From assembly GCF_027594425.1 (NCBI RefSeq), contig NZ_CP115159.1, positions 62,001-126,000 of the forward strand: 64,000 nucleotides of DNA. The letters run 5' to 3'. The position numbers and the translations under genes are program-made. Of the stretch, positions 36,585 through 46,022 are shown piece by piece. The notes below the pieces were generated by a model. The model was not told the origin of the DNA, ran no database searches, and saw nothing but the letters and a program-made list of their open reading frames with translations. Within the stretch, counting starts at the first letter, position 1. Each line of letters starts with the position of its first letter. Source of the DNA: Zunongwangia sp. HGR-M22. GTDB lineage: Bacteria > Bacteroidota > Bacteroidia > Flavobacteriales > Flavobacteriaceae.

Positions 36585-37613
36585 ATGAAAATCTCAAAAT
36601 ATTCCATTAGAAAACTAGCACTATGTAGCACATTTATAAGTATAGTATTTCTATGTTTACAAAATGTTCAGGCACAAAAGTACGGCGGCAATCCGGTGAT
36701 CGAAGGAATGTTTACCGCAGATCCTTGCCCGCTTGTTTATAATGATACGCTTTACCTTTTTACAGGTCGTGATGAGCAAATTGAAGGTCGAGAAGGATTT
36801 CTAATGAATGAATGGCAGGTGTTTTCTACCTCAGATATGTACGATTACACAAGTCATGGTTCTTTATTAAGCATCGAAGATTTTGATTGGGCTGCTGGTA
36901 ATGCTTTCGCAAGTCATGTGGTGGAGCGCGATGGTAAGTTTTGGTGGTATGTATCTCTTACCCATAAAAATATTCGTGTAAATGAAGGTTTTGCTATAGG
37001 CGTAGCCGTTGCAGACCATCCTCTTGGTCCTTATAAAGATGCAAAAGGTGCAGCTATTGTTACGGATAAAACGCCCAATGCTATCCCTTTAAACATTGAT
37101 CCTGCTGTATTTGTAGATGATGATGGACAGGCCTATTTATTTTGGGGTTCCTGGGGTGAGGCGCGTGTGGTAAAATTAAAAGATAATATGATTGAGATGG
37201 ATGGGGAAGTACAAACTCTGGAACTCAAAAATTTCTTTGAAGCTCCTTTTGTGCATAAAAAAGGAGATACTTATTATATGACCTATGCAGGATCGGGATA
37301 TCCATCAAAAACAGAATACGCCACAAGTAAAAGTATTACCGGTCCTTGGAGGTATCAGGGAGTGGTTAATGAACTGCTTCCTATATCTGCAACTAACCAT
37401 CAGGGAGTTGTAGAATTTCGTGATAACTGGTATTTTGTATATCATAACGCACAATTACCAACAGGCGGCGTATTTAGAAGATCGGTAAGTATCGACAAGC
37501 TTGAATATACCGAAGACGGTCTTATAAAAACTGTTGAAAGAACCAAAACCAGCGTTCCGGCTATAGATAAATCTGGCAAAATAATTCAGACTGAAAACTC
37601 AAAAAAAGATTAA
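36585..37613 (+). CDS. Glycoside hydrolase family 43
   Basis: A 342-residue exported enzyme with a signal peptide (about 1-30, ending VQAQ). The catalytic triad of the five-bladed propeller is complete: Asp46 (TADPCPL), Asp172 (NIDPAVF) and Glu219 (FFEAPFV). Family members cleave alpha-L-arabinofuranosides, beta-xylosides or exo-galactans. An in-frame ATG 87 bp upstream lies before the promoter at 36522, so this start is preferred. There is no additional carbohydrate-binding domain; length equals the bare catalytic domain. It belongs with the nearby GH97 and GH2 genes. Confidence 0.9.
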   Translation: MKISKYSIRKLALCSTFISIVFLCLQNVQAQKYGGNPVIEGMFTADPCPLVYNDTLYLFTGRDEQIEGREGFLMNEWQVFSTSDMYDYTSHGSLLSIEDFDWAAGNAFASHVVERDGKFWWYVSLTHKNIRVNEGFAIGVAVADHPLGPYKDAKGAAIVTDKTPNAIPLNIDPAVFVDDDGQAYLFWGSWGEARVVKLKDNMIEMDGEVQTLELKNFFEAPFVHKKGDTYYMTYAGSGYPSKTEYATSKSITGPWRYQGVVNELLPISATNHQGVVEFRDNWYFVYHNAQLPTGGVFRRSVSIDKLEYTEDGLIKTVERTKTSVPAIDKSGKIIQTENSKKD

Positions 37614-37689
37614 ACAAATAACAAAACTATAATTAAAATACGTCTAAACTTAAAAATCTAGTTTGATCTCTTTTCCGGAATAAAGTGCT
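37614..37689. other. Spacer between GH43 and the decayed gene
   Basis: AT-rich, with no distinct element seen. Confidence 0.4.
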
Positions 37690-37905
37690 CAAGTTCTTTT
37701 TGTTACTCAGGAGATCTAAAAATCCCAATAAATGCCTTTTTTACCGGCAATCTCAAGTCGCTGTTAATTGTGAACGCGAAGGCAAGAGGTAGGAATGTCG
37801 TTGTATCCTTCAAAAGCAATTCTTTCGGCCTTTAAATAACTTTCTGCTGAAGAACCATTAACAACTGCAACTTTCATATCACGAAGATCATTGGGTACCT
37901 GAATT
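37690..37905 (-). pseudogene. Remnant of a periplasmic solute-binding-protein-like gene
   Basis: On the minus strand one frame reads VPNDLRDMKVAVVNGSSAES followed by YLKAERIAFEGYND. This matches the strand and loop of a type-3 extracellular solute-binding domain (as in amino-acid binding proteins or ligand-gated ion channels). A second frame then gives LAFAFTINSDLRLPVKKAF and ends IFRSPE-stop, the typical end of such a domain. The parts are joined by a frameshift and a deletion, and no start remains. It is therefore a decayed gene that sits just downstream of the efflux operon. Confidence 0.5.
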
Positions 37906-37959
37906 TAATGAGCATTTTTAAGTTCGATTTGTGGTATCTTAAATTTAGAGCTGTAATGT

Positions 37960-38634
37960 CTATTTCCCTTTATTTTCGCTACCATCCAAAAGATGTACAA
38001 TTCGGTTTGCATAAGCTGCGTTACTTTCAGAATGAGTAGCCTGAATGATGGTCACGCCGTCTTCTTCGTTTAATTGTTTGAAGAGCTGCATAATCTCATC
38101 GCTTTGCTTAGAATTGAGGTTTCCGGTTGGTTCGTCTGCAAGAATTAATTTTGGTTTAGAAATTAGCGCTCTTGCGATCCCTACCAATTGCTGTTGCCCA
38201 CCACTTAATTGGTTAGGAAAAAGATCTTTTTTTCCTACAATATTAAAACGATCCAACATATCGCCAACCAGCGCTTTACGTTCAGATCCTTTTGTTTTTT
38301 TGTACAGTAGCGGCGTTTCAATATTTTCGTAAACGGTAAGTTCGTCGATAAGGTGATATTGCTGAAAAACAAAGCCAATATATTCTTTGTATAATTTTGA
38401 ACGATGTTTTTCTTTCATGTTATGAATGGTCTCCTCCAGAAATTTATACTCACCTTCCTGAAATCCGTCTAACATTCCAATCACGTTCAACAATGTTGAT
38501 TTCCCGGAACCTGATGGCCCCATAATGGAAATAAATTCGCCTTCTTCAACTTTAAGACTTAAATCGTTTAGCAGGAATGTTCTTCTTCCGCTGGTGGTTA
38601 CCCATTTGTAAATGTGGTCTAGTTGTAATAACAT
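37960..38634 (-). CDS. MacB/LolD-type ABC transporter ATPase (second in operon)
   Basis: A 224-residue ATPase. Walker A GPSGSGKST is at 39-47, followed by the Q-loop VFQQYHLIDELTVYENIE, Walker B LILADEPTGNL and the H-loop in IIQATHSE. The signature reads LSGGQQQLVGIARAL where the usual sequence is QQQRVAIAR, so a conserved Arg is replaced by Leu. It is the last gene of the long minus-strand permease operon; a more canonical ATPase (53271) is near the front. It should power one or more of the FtsX-type permeases by mechanotransmission. Confidence 0.9.
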   Translation of the reverse strand: MLLQLDHIYKWVTTSGRRTFLLNDLSLKVEEGEFISIMGPSGSGKSTLLNVIGMLDGFQEGEYKFLEETIHNMKEKHRSKLYKEYIGFVFQQYHLIDELTVYENIETPLLYKKTKGSERKALVGDMLDRFNIVGKKDLFPNQLSGGQQQLVGIARALISKPKLILADEPTGNLNSKQSDEIMQLFKQLNEEDGVTIIQATHSESNAAYANRIVHLLDGSENKGK

Positions 38635-38721
38635 GTTTTTATTTTTTTTGAAATCTTATATCTTAAACCTCGCAGGTTTTGAAACCTATGATGTTTAGGT
38701 TTTACTCAGTTCTTAGTGATT

Positions 38722-41115
38722 TTACCGGATTTTGTAATGCGGCTTTAACGGTCTAAAACTGATGGTGACTACAGCAATTAAAAGTGATAATACGCCTGCG
38801 GCAATAAAAAACCAGAGGCTTAATTCAATTCTAAACACATAATTTTGTAACCATTCATTAGTGAAATACCAGGCAATAGGTGTTGCGATCACAAAAGCGA
38901 TTCCTACTAGGATTAAAAAATCTTTGGTTAATAGCAAGGTGATATTGGTGACTCCCGCGCCAACAATTTTCCGTACTCCAATTTCTTTAGTTCGTTGGGT
39001 TACTACTAAAATGGACATCGCGAAAAGCCCAATACAACTTAAAATGATAGCGATTATCGATCCACTGGTAATCATACTGGTTAGTCGCTTTTCATTTCTA
39101 AAGGTGCGATCTATATTTTCATCCAGAAAAGAAGCCACAAATTCCGCATTAGGTTCTATGTTAGCCCAAGCTTTCTCTATCGCATCATAACTTTGTGAAG
39201 CCGTATTTGGAGCAACTTTTAGATAAGCATAATAAAGATCCCAGTTTGGATCTACAGAAATGGTAAGTGGCGCAATTTCTCTATTTAAATCCTGAAAGTT
39301 ATAATCTTTAAGCACCCCGATAATCTTATACTTTCGGTTGCCTCCAATAGGGATCATTTTATTTAATGGCTCTTCTTCCTGAAGCAATTTTGCCATTGAT
39401 TCGTTGATAATCAGGCTAAGACTATCTGTGGCAAAATTTCGGTTAAAATCACGGCCTTCTTTCAGATTTAGGTCTAAGGTTTTTATATAATCATAATCTA
39501 CAGCTAATACGTTGGTATTGATGTTTCGGCCTTTATACTCAAATCCCATCTGGCTTTCAAAACGAGATCCTGTGGCATCGATTCCCAAAATATTATCGGC
39601 ACCACTAATGTTTACGATATTAGGATTATCCTGAAGTTCATTCCGTAGTAATTTTAAAGATTCACGAGCCGATTTTTTACCGTTTAGCGGAAATGCGATT
39701 ACCTGTTCTTTATTGAAACCTAAATTTTTATTCTGCATAAAATGCAACTGCTGCCACAACACCAAAGTTCCCGTAACCAAAAGAATGGCAATGCTAAACT
39801 GAAAAACCATCAGCACGTTTCGTAGCTTGTTTTTACCACTCATATCCAGTTTTCCTTTTAGCGACTGAATGGTTTTTAATTTTGAAAGCAACAAGGCTGG
39901 ATATCCACCGGCGATTAAGGTAATTGCCGCCATGATGACTAAAAATCCAAGGATCATCGACGGATTTACGATAGTGCTGAATTCAGCCGGAATTCTGAAT
40001 AGCGACTGAAAAGGATCGGCAATCAAAAGACTTAGCAGTAAACCAATAATTGCTGAAGTAAGAAAAATAAACACGCTTTCTGCCCAAAATTGAATAAAAA
40101 GCTGACTTTTAGCAGCTCCCAGCGTTTTGCGCATTCCAATTTCTTTTAGTCGCTTTGTGCTTCGGGCAATGCTCATATTAATAAAATTTACGCTGGCAAT
40201 TATGATGATAAGCATTCCTATCCCAAAAATCAGGTAAGGGTAACTTTTGGAAACTTCAAAAAGATGATTTTTAATTTTTACAAAATGCCAATCTGTGATC
40301 GACATTAATTTTAGTTTTTTATAGTTTCCTTCAGCATTAGGTTGTGCGCCATCACGCTGGGCATCGTCGATATCTCCTTTAAAGTGAAGATTGGTGAATT
40401 TTTGAGCATTTTTTTCAAAATCGGCTACATCAACACCATTTTCTAATTGTACATACACGTGATGATTTCTATTTCCCCATTCGGTTAAATTTTCCTGATA
40501 ATAGGGAGTATTTTCCATCGAAATGGCAAGACTAAGATCATCATTGGTGTTTTTTGGCAGGTCTTTTAGCACTGCAGTAACTACAAAAGGTTTTAATTCG
40601 CCACCAACCTGAATATCGAAGCTTTTTCCGATAACATTTGTTTCTCCAAAGATCTTATTGGCAGTTTCTGCAGTGACAACAACCGAGTTTTGATGTTCTA
40701 AAGGATCATTTTTCTTTCCGTAGAGCATAGGAAAAGAAAACATTTTGAAATAATCATTGTCTAAAAACACTAAATCCAACAATAATTCTTTCTCTCCTTT
40801 TTTTACCAGATTATAGCCTTCGCGATAACGGCTGGCATATTTAACACCGGGAACTTCTTCTTTTAGAGTAGGTGCCATGGCGAGCGGCTGCGTTATAGTT
40901 GCTTTTGCGCCCTCTGGGTTTTGTGAAATAAAATAAGAGATAAATAAACGATCTTTATTTGCATGAAAATTATCGAAAGAAAGTTCGTAAATCGAAGCAA
41001 TACTTAATAGTATCGCTGCAGCAAAAGCGATAGATAATCCAAGAATATTAAGCCCTGTAAAGGTTTTGTCTTTGATGAGATTTCGCCATGCGATTTTGAT
41101 ATAGTTTTTAAACAT
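38722..41115 (-). CDS. MacB/FtsX-type permease 6 of the array
   Basis: A 797-residue membrane protein: N-terminal helix (MFKNYIKIAWRNLIKDKTF, helix about 20-45), MacB periplasmic core domain, three helices around 290-420, a second periplasmic domain, and three C-terminal helices. The conserved QRTKEIGVRKIVGAG (FtsX motif) and the internal RLKEIGMRKTLGAAKSQL show the duplicated layout of this fused permease type. Unlike its five neighbours, its C-terminus ends FRPLKPHYKIR and lacks the NPVKSLRTE tail. It is the last permease of the array, 87 bp before the second ATPase. Confidence 0.9.
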   Translation of the reverse strand: MFKNYIKIAWRNLIKDKTFTGLNILGLSIAFAAAILLSIASIYELSFDNFHANKDRLFISYFISQNPEGAKATITQPLAMAPTLKEEVPGVKYASRYREGYNLVKKGEKELLLDLVFLDNDYFKMFSFPMLYGKKNDPLEHQNSVVVTAETANKIFGETNVIGKSFDIQVGGELKPFVVTAVLKDLPKNTNDDLSLAISMENTPYYQENLTEWGNRNHHVYVQLENGVDVADFEKNAQKFTNLHFKGDIDDAQRDGAQPNAEGNYKKLKLMSITDWHFVKIKNHLFEVSKSYPYLIFGIGMLIIIIASVNFINMSIARSTKRLKEIGMRKTLGAAKSQLFIQFWAESVFIFLTSAIIGLLLSLLIADPFQSLFRIPAEFSTIVNPSMILGFLVIMAAITLIAGGYPALLLSKLKTIQSLKGKLDMSGKNKLRNVLMVFQFSIAILLVTGTLVLWQQLHFMQNKNLGFNKEQVIAFPLNGKKSARESLKLLRNELQDNPNIVNISGADNILGIDATGSRFESQMGFEYKGRNINTNVLAVDYDYIKTLDLNLKEGRDFNRNFATDSLSLIINESMAKLLQEEEPLNKMIPIGGNRKYKIIGVLKDYNFQDLNREIAPLTISVDPNWDLYYAYLKVAPNTASQSYDAIEKAWANIEPNAEFVASFLDENIDRTFRNEKRLTSMITSGSIIAIILSCIGLFAMSILVVTQRTKEIGVRKIVGAGVTNITLLLTKDFLILVGIAFVIATPIAWYFTNEWLQNYVFRIELSLWFFIAAGVLSLLIAVVTISFRPLKPHYKIR

Positions 41116-41151
41116 GATGTGTTGTTTTTCTAGCTATTGATAGATGAGGTT

Positions 41152-43548
41152 TTATTCTGTTCTTAAAGATTTAACGGGATTGGTGATTGCCGCTTTGATG
41201 GCCTGGAAGCTTATGATTAGCAATGTTAAGCTTAATGCTCCAACAGCGGCTACAATAAAAATCCATAATGAAATATCGGCACGATATGCAAATTTCTGAA
41301 TCCACTGATGCATTAGATAAAAGGCAATTGGCGATGCGATAAGTAAGGCTACCACTACCAGAGAGACAAAATCTTTAGACAATAATACCCATAAGTTAGC
41401 TACTGATGCACCAAGTACTTTACGCACTCCAATTTCTTTGGTTCGCTGCTCGGCAACGAAAGAAGCCAGACCAAACAATCCTAAGCAACTGATAAGCATT
41501 GCTAATAGCGTAAATATTTTAGCCAGGCTGGCAATACGTTCTTCTTCAGCAAACTTTTTAGCATATTCCTGATCTACAAAATCATAAGAAAAAGGTGAAT
41601 CAGGGAAATAATTCTTATAAACTTCTTTAATAGTAGCTAAGTTTTGTTGAACACTTTGGTTTTGGTTAAGTCTTAAATTCCAGTAACTCGCACTTTGATA
41701 TTTATCAAATGCATAAACTGCTTGTTTTATTGGGCTGTAAGGAGATTGTGCAATTACATCTTTAACAACGCCTATAATTTTATATTCAGTATAGTCCACA
41801 CCAATTTTCCCAGAGGCTAAAGTTTGCCCTACGGGATCTTGCATATTCATAAACCGGGCTGCAGATTCGTTAATAAGAACAGCAGCGGAATCTGAGGGAT
41901 ATGCTCTCGAAAACCCTCTTCCTGAAATCAAATTGAGACCTAAAGTTTCTACGTATTCATAAGAAACCATAGAGTAACTAAAATCGGCCTGAAAATCCCG
42001 GGGTTTGCCGGGCCAAGAGAATCCAGAGCGAGTTGACCAAACTTCAGTAGAAGGGCTACTGGAAGATGCCATTTCTGTAACTGCTCCTGATGCCATAAAA
42101 GCATTCCGCATAACATCGGTCTTGCCCCAAAAACTAACTCCTCTAAGCGGAATTTGAATCAATCCGCTGGTTTTGTACCCTATTGGTCTATTTTTACTAA
42201 ATTCAATTTGAGACATTACAATTAGAGTCCCAATGATTAATGCTATTGAAACACTAAATTGGGTGACCACTAAAACTTTTCTTGGAAGTGCAGCCATTTT
42301 ACCTGTTTTAAAAGTTCCTTTAATTACTGTAACTGGTCTAAAAGAAGACAAATACAGTGCGGGATAAGCGCCGGAAAGCAGCGCGGTTATCATTATAAAA
42401 ATTAAAGTTGTAGCCCAAAAAGACAGGCTTTTCCAAGGGAAATGGATTGTTTTGTTTGATAGTTCATTAAACGGACTTAAGAATAGTAATACAAGACCAA
42501 CAGCAAGGATAAAAGCAAAAATTACGACCAAAAAAGATTCGCTTAAAAATTGTTTGATAAGCTGATTTTTTGAAGAGCCTATTGCCTTACGAATACCAAC
42601 TTCCATTGCTCTTTTCTCTGAACGAGCTGTGCTTAGATTCATAAAATTAATACAAGCCAGGGCCAAAACTACAAAACCAATGATGCTGAATAACCATACA
42701 TTTTCTATTGGGCCACCACTTTGTTTTCCATTTTCAAAGCTGGTGTATAAATGCCAACTATCCATTGGCCATAGGAAAAATTCAGGATTATATTTTTCTT
42801 GTTCAGGATCTTGGTCTTTTTTAAGTGGTGCTATTAAGCCTGAAACTTCGCTAATTTTTACATCATCGGCCAATTTTACAAACATTTGGAAAGAATCGTT
42901 ACCCCATTGATTTGATGCATTTTTTATCCATTCGCGATCTGCATAAAGTGACCAGGGCATTAAATAATCTAAACTGCTAAAATCATTTCCTTTTGGGATA
43001 TCTTCAAAAACACCAGCCACGATCATTTGGTTTTCATTGTCTACAGTAAGCATTTTTCCTATTGGATCCTTATCTCCAAATAATCTGGTCGCAGCACTTT
43101 TAGAAAGTAGTAAAGAATTCTTATTGTTTAATACTTCAGATTGTCCACTAATAAACTTTAGGTCAATTATATCTGTAAATTCAGGTTGTACAGAATATCC
43201 ATTCATTACAAGAGTGCTGGCGTCTACTTTCATAAATCGCTCGCCTTCCCAGGAAGCCATACTTATATCTTCAAACTTATCATTAAATTCCTCTCTTAGA
43301 GCAAATTCAAGAGGTCGTGGTATGGCATTATCGGTGTCTACTTCACCGTTATATTCAATATTTTGGTACACCTGTGCAATTCGATTCCTGCTTTTGTAAT
43401 AAGAATTATAATTGAGTTCATCTACAACCCAAAGTCCAATCATAAGCGTTACTGCCATCCCTAATGCCAAACCAAAAATGTTAATAGTAGAATAGGCTTT
43501 ATACTTTAAAAGATTTCGCCATGCGATTTTGATATAGTTTTTGATCAT
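41152..43548 (-). CDS. MacB/FtsX-type permease 5 of the array
   Basis: A 798-residue permease with MIKNYIKIAWRNLLKYKAY at the N-terminus, two periplasmic domains and two copies of the helix bundle. Internal motif EKRAMEVGIRKAIGSSKNQL and C-terminal EQRTKEIGVRKVLGASVANL are intact; it ends NPVKSLRTE. The gap to the next gene is 36 bp. It is the permease whose start lies after the paralogue at 43585. Its substrate cannot be inferred; the family moves no solute through a channel but drives periplasmic machines, exporting peptides, antibiotics or lipoproteins. Confidence 0.9.
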   Translation of the reverse strand: MIKNYIKIAWRNLLKYKAYSTINIFGLALGMAVTLMIGLWVVDELNYNSYYKSRNRIAQVYQNIEYNGEVDTDNAIPRPLEFALREEFNDKFEDISMASWEGERFMKVDASTLVMNGYSVQPEFTDIIDLKFISGQSEVLNNKNSLLLSKSAATRLFGDKDPIGKMLTVDNENQMIVAGVFEDIPKGNDFSSLDYLMPWSLYADREWIKNASNQWGNDSFQMFVKLADDVKISEVSGLIAPLKKDQDPEQEKYNPEFFLWPMDSWHLYTSFENGKQSGGPIENVWLFSIIGFVVLALACINFMNLSTARSEKRAMEVGIRKAIGSSKNQLIKQFLSESFLVVIFAFILAVGLVLLFLSPFNELSNKTIHFPWKSLSFWATTLIFIMITALLSGAYPALYLSSFRPVTVIKGTFKTGKMAALPRKVLVVTQFSVSIALIIGTLIVMSQIEFSKNRPIGYKTSGLIQIPLRGVSFWGKTDVMRNAFMASGAVTEMASSSSPSTEVWSTRSGFSWPGKPRDFQADFSYSMVSYEYVETLGLNLISGRGFSRAYPSDSAAVLINESAARFMNMQDPVGQTLASGKIGVDYTEYKIIGVVKDVIAQSPYSPIKQAVYAFDKYQSASYWNLRLNQNQSVQQNLATIKEVYKNYFPDSPFSYDFVDQEYAKKFAEEERIASLAKIFTLLAMLISCLGLFGLASFVAEQRTKEIGVRKVLGASVANLWVLLSKDFVSLVVVALLIASPIAFYLMHQWIQKFAYRADISLWIFIVAAVGALSLTLLIISFQAIKAAITNPVKSLRTE

Positions 43549-43584
43549 AATTTTTTGATTGATTCTAAACCTGTGAGGTTTAGT

Positions 43585-45999
43585 TTATTCTGTTCTTAGG
43601 CTTTTTACCGGATTTCGCAAAGCGGCTTTTATACTTTTAAAACTTATAGTGATTAATGCGATTGCCAAAGTGATGATCGCAGCCATTAAAAATTGCCAAA
43701 CGCTCAAATCTATTCTATAAGCAAAATCCTGTAGCCATTGATGCATAAAATAATAGCCAATGGGGAATGCAATTAGAAACGCTATAAAGATCAATTTGAT
43801 GAATTCTTTGGCAAGCATTACTACGATCTCGCCAACATTAGCACCTAAAACTTTGCGAATTCCTATTTCTTTAAAGCGCTGTTCTGTTGCGAAAGTGATT
43901 AGGCCAAATAAACCAAGACAGGCCACAAAAATAGTTAGCAGGGTAAATATGCTAAGAATCGTACCCATTTGTTGCTCCTTGCTATAGGTTTGCGAAAAAG
44001 CCTCGTCTAAAAATGAATACGAAAAATCTTCATTTTCGTTAAAATTCGACCATTTTTCTTCAGCAAAATTTAAGACCGAAGCAATGTTGGCATTTTTCGT
44101 TTTTAAGATTAATCCGCCGTAAGGATTATAGGCTAAAACCAAAGGATCGATCTCGTGATGTAAAGATTTAAAATGAAAGTTTTTAATAACACCAATCACG
44201 GTAAATTCTTCATTTTCGGGGTCTGCTGTACGTTTAAAGGTTTTTCCTATCGGGTTGTCGCCAAGGGCTAAGATTTTAGCGGCTTCTTCATTGATAATGG
44301 CCTTATTTGCTTCATTTTTTAATTCCGAAGAAAAATTTCTACCTTCAATAAGTTCTAATCCCAGGGTTGCGATATAATCTTCATCGACGTCGTAAAAGAA
44401 AAACTTCCGCAAATATTCGTTATTCTTAAAAATACCACGCAAATGATTGTCTGTTTCTCCTGCAGGAACAAAAGCAGACCTGCTCACGCTGGCGATATTG
44501 GGATTTTTTAGCAGTTCTTTTTTATAAGATTGTACTTTGGTGCTGCCCATTCTGTACGCATCCCTAAGTACGATTACCTGTTCTTTATCGTAGCCTAATT
44601 TTTTATGCTGAATAAATTGCATTTGCTTATACACCACGATGGTTGCAAGAATCAGTGATGCCGAGATAACAAACTGAAACACCACCATGCTGCTACGTAA
44701 ATTATTTCGTTTCCCAGAGGCTGAAATATTGTTTTTTATGGCCAGTAAAGGTTTAAAAGAAGAAAGCACGAAGGCGGGATAAGCGCCTGAAAAAAGGCTT
44801 ACCAAAACAACGAAGCTTAGCAATAACAAAACACTTTTTAAACTGAATAAATTCAGCAACTTCAACTCTTTTCCCGCCAGGTTATTAAAGTAAGGTAAAA
44901 CCAGGGCGATTAAACCAACAGCGAGTATGATAGCGAAAAGCGTGGTAATAAAAGATTCGGTTAAAAACTGAGTGACCAGTTGCTTTTTTGCTGAACCTAA
45001 AACTTTACGAATTCCCACTTCACGACTGCGCTTTGTAGCGGTTGCTGTAGCCAGATTCATAAAATTGATGCAAGCAATAAGCAGCATAAAAATGGCAATG
45101 GCACTAAAAATATATATGTATTTAATATCTCCGGAAGCAGAAATCTCGGTATTTGGTGCAAAATCTGAGTGTAAATGAATAGCTGTTAATGGCTGAAGAA
45201 ATAGTCCTATTTGGTTATTCTTCTGAAATTCTTCATACGAAATTCCAATAGCCTGCTGCACCTGTTCTCCCATATACTTTTTCATAAGTGCCGGGATTTG
45301 ATTTTCTACAGCGCCAAGTTGGGTATTTGGTTCCAGTAATAAATAGGTGGCAAAACCAGAGTTGACCCATAAATTAGAATTTGCACGTTCATTATGATGC
45401 ATAGGAATAAAAACATCCATTTGTAGATGGGTGTTATGCGGCATATCCTGAAGGATAGCAGTAACTTCAAGATCTACTTCTAACTCCGGAACGGTAATGC
45501 GTTTTCCTATCGGGTTCTTGATGCCAAAATATTTTTTAGCTTCAGAGGAAGTCAGTACTACACTATTAGGGTTTTCAAATGGCGATTTTGTATCTCCTTT
45601 AAGGAATTTAAGATCGAAAACATCAAAGAAATTAGAATCTACATAAGCTGCCTTTATATTTTCAAAAGAGGTGTTGTTATACCGAATTACGGGATTATAA
45701 ACTTTACTTAATCGTGTAGCGTCTTTCACCTGCGGAAGATCTTTCTTAAAGGTCTTGGCGATAGGAGCAGCTACTACCGCTTCTTTAAGCTCTTCGCCAT
45801 GTATGTTGCCACGAAGTACAACCCGGGCAATGTCATCGGCATTATCATAAAATCGATCATAACTCAGCTCGTCCCAAACATAGATCGCGATTAAAATACA
45901 GCTGGCCATTCCGATAGCAAGACCACCGCAATTCAGAAAAAATGAGGACTTATTCTTAAGCAGATTCCGCCAGGCGATTTTGATATAGTTTTTAAACAT
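43585..45999 (-). CDS. MacB/FtsX-type permease 4 of the array
   Basis: An 804-residue permease beginning MFKNYIKIAWRNLLKNKSSF. It has the internal TKRSREVGIRKVLGSAKKQL and the C-terminal EQRFKEIGIRKVLGANVGEI motifs and ends NPVKSLRTE. Its N-terminal helix has a Cys near the membrane (GMASCILIAIYV). The order and number of membrane helices are like its neighbours. The gap to the next gene is 36 bp. Confidence 0.9.
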   Translation of the reverse strand: MFKNYIKIAWRNLLKNKSSFFLNCGGLAIGMASCILIAIYVWDELSYDRFYDNADDIARVVLRGNIHGEELKEAVVAAPIAKTFKKDLPQVKDATRLSKVYNPVIRYNNTSFENIKAAYVDSNFFDVFDLKFLKGDTKSPFENPNSVVLTSSEAKKYFGIKNPIGKRITVPELEVDLEVTAILQDMPHNTHLQMDVFIPMHHNERANSNLWVNSGFATYLLLEPNTQLGAVENQIPALMKKYMGEQVQQAIGISYEEFQKNNQIGLFLQPLTAIHLHSDFAPNTEISASGDIKYIYIFSAIAIFMLLIACINFMNLATATATKRSREVGIRKVLGSAKKQLVTQFLTESFITTLFAIILAVGLIALVLPYFNNLAGKELKLLNLFSLKSVLLLLSFVVLVSLFSGAYPAFVLSSFKPLLAIKNNISASGKRNNLRSSMVVFQFVISASLILATIVVYKQMQFIQHKKLGYDKEQVIVLRDAYRMGSTKVQSYKKELLKNPNIASVSRSAFVPAGETDNHLRGIFKNNEYLRKFFFYDVDEDYIATLGLELIEGRNFSSELKNEANKAIINEEAAKILALGDNPIGKTFKRTADPENEEFTVIGVIKNFHFKSLHHEIDPLVLAYNPYGGLILKTKNANIASVLNFAEEKWSNFNENEDFSYSFLDEAFSQTYSKEQQMGTILSIFTLLTIFVACLGLFGLITFATEQRFKEIGIRKVLGANVGEIVVMLAKEFIKLIFIAFLIAFPIGYYFMHQWLQDFAYRIDLSVWQFLMAAIITLAIALITISFKSIKAALRNPVKSLRTE

Positions 46000-46022
46000 G
46001 ATTGATGAAGTTTTAAGATGAA

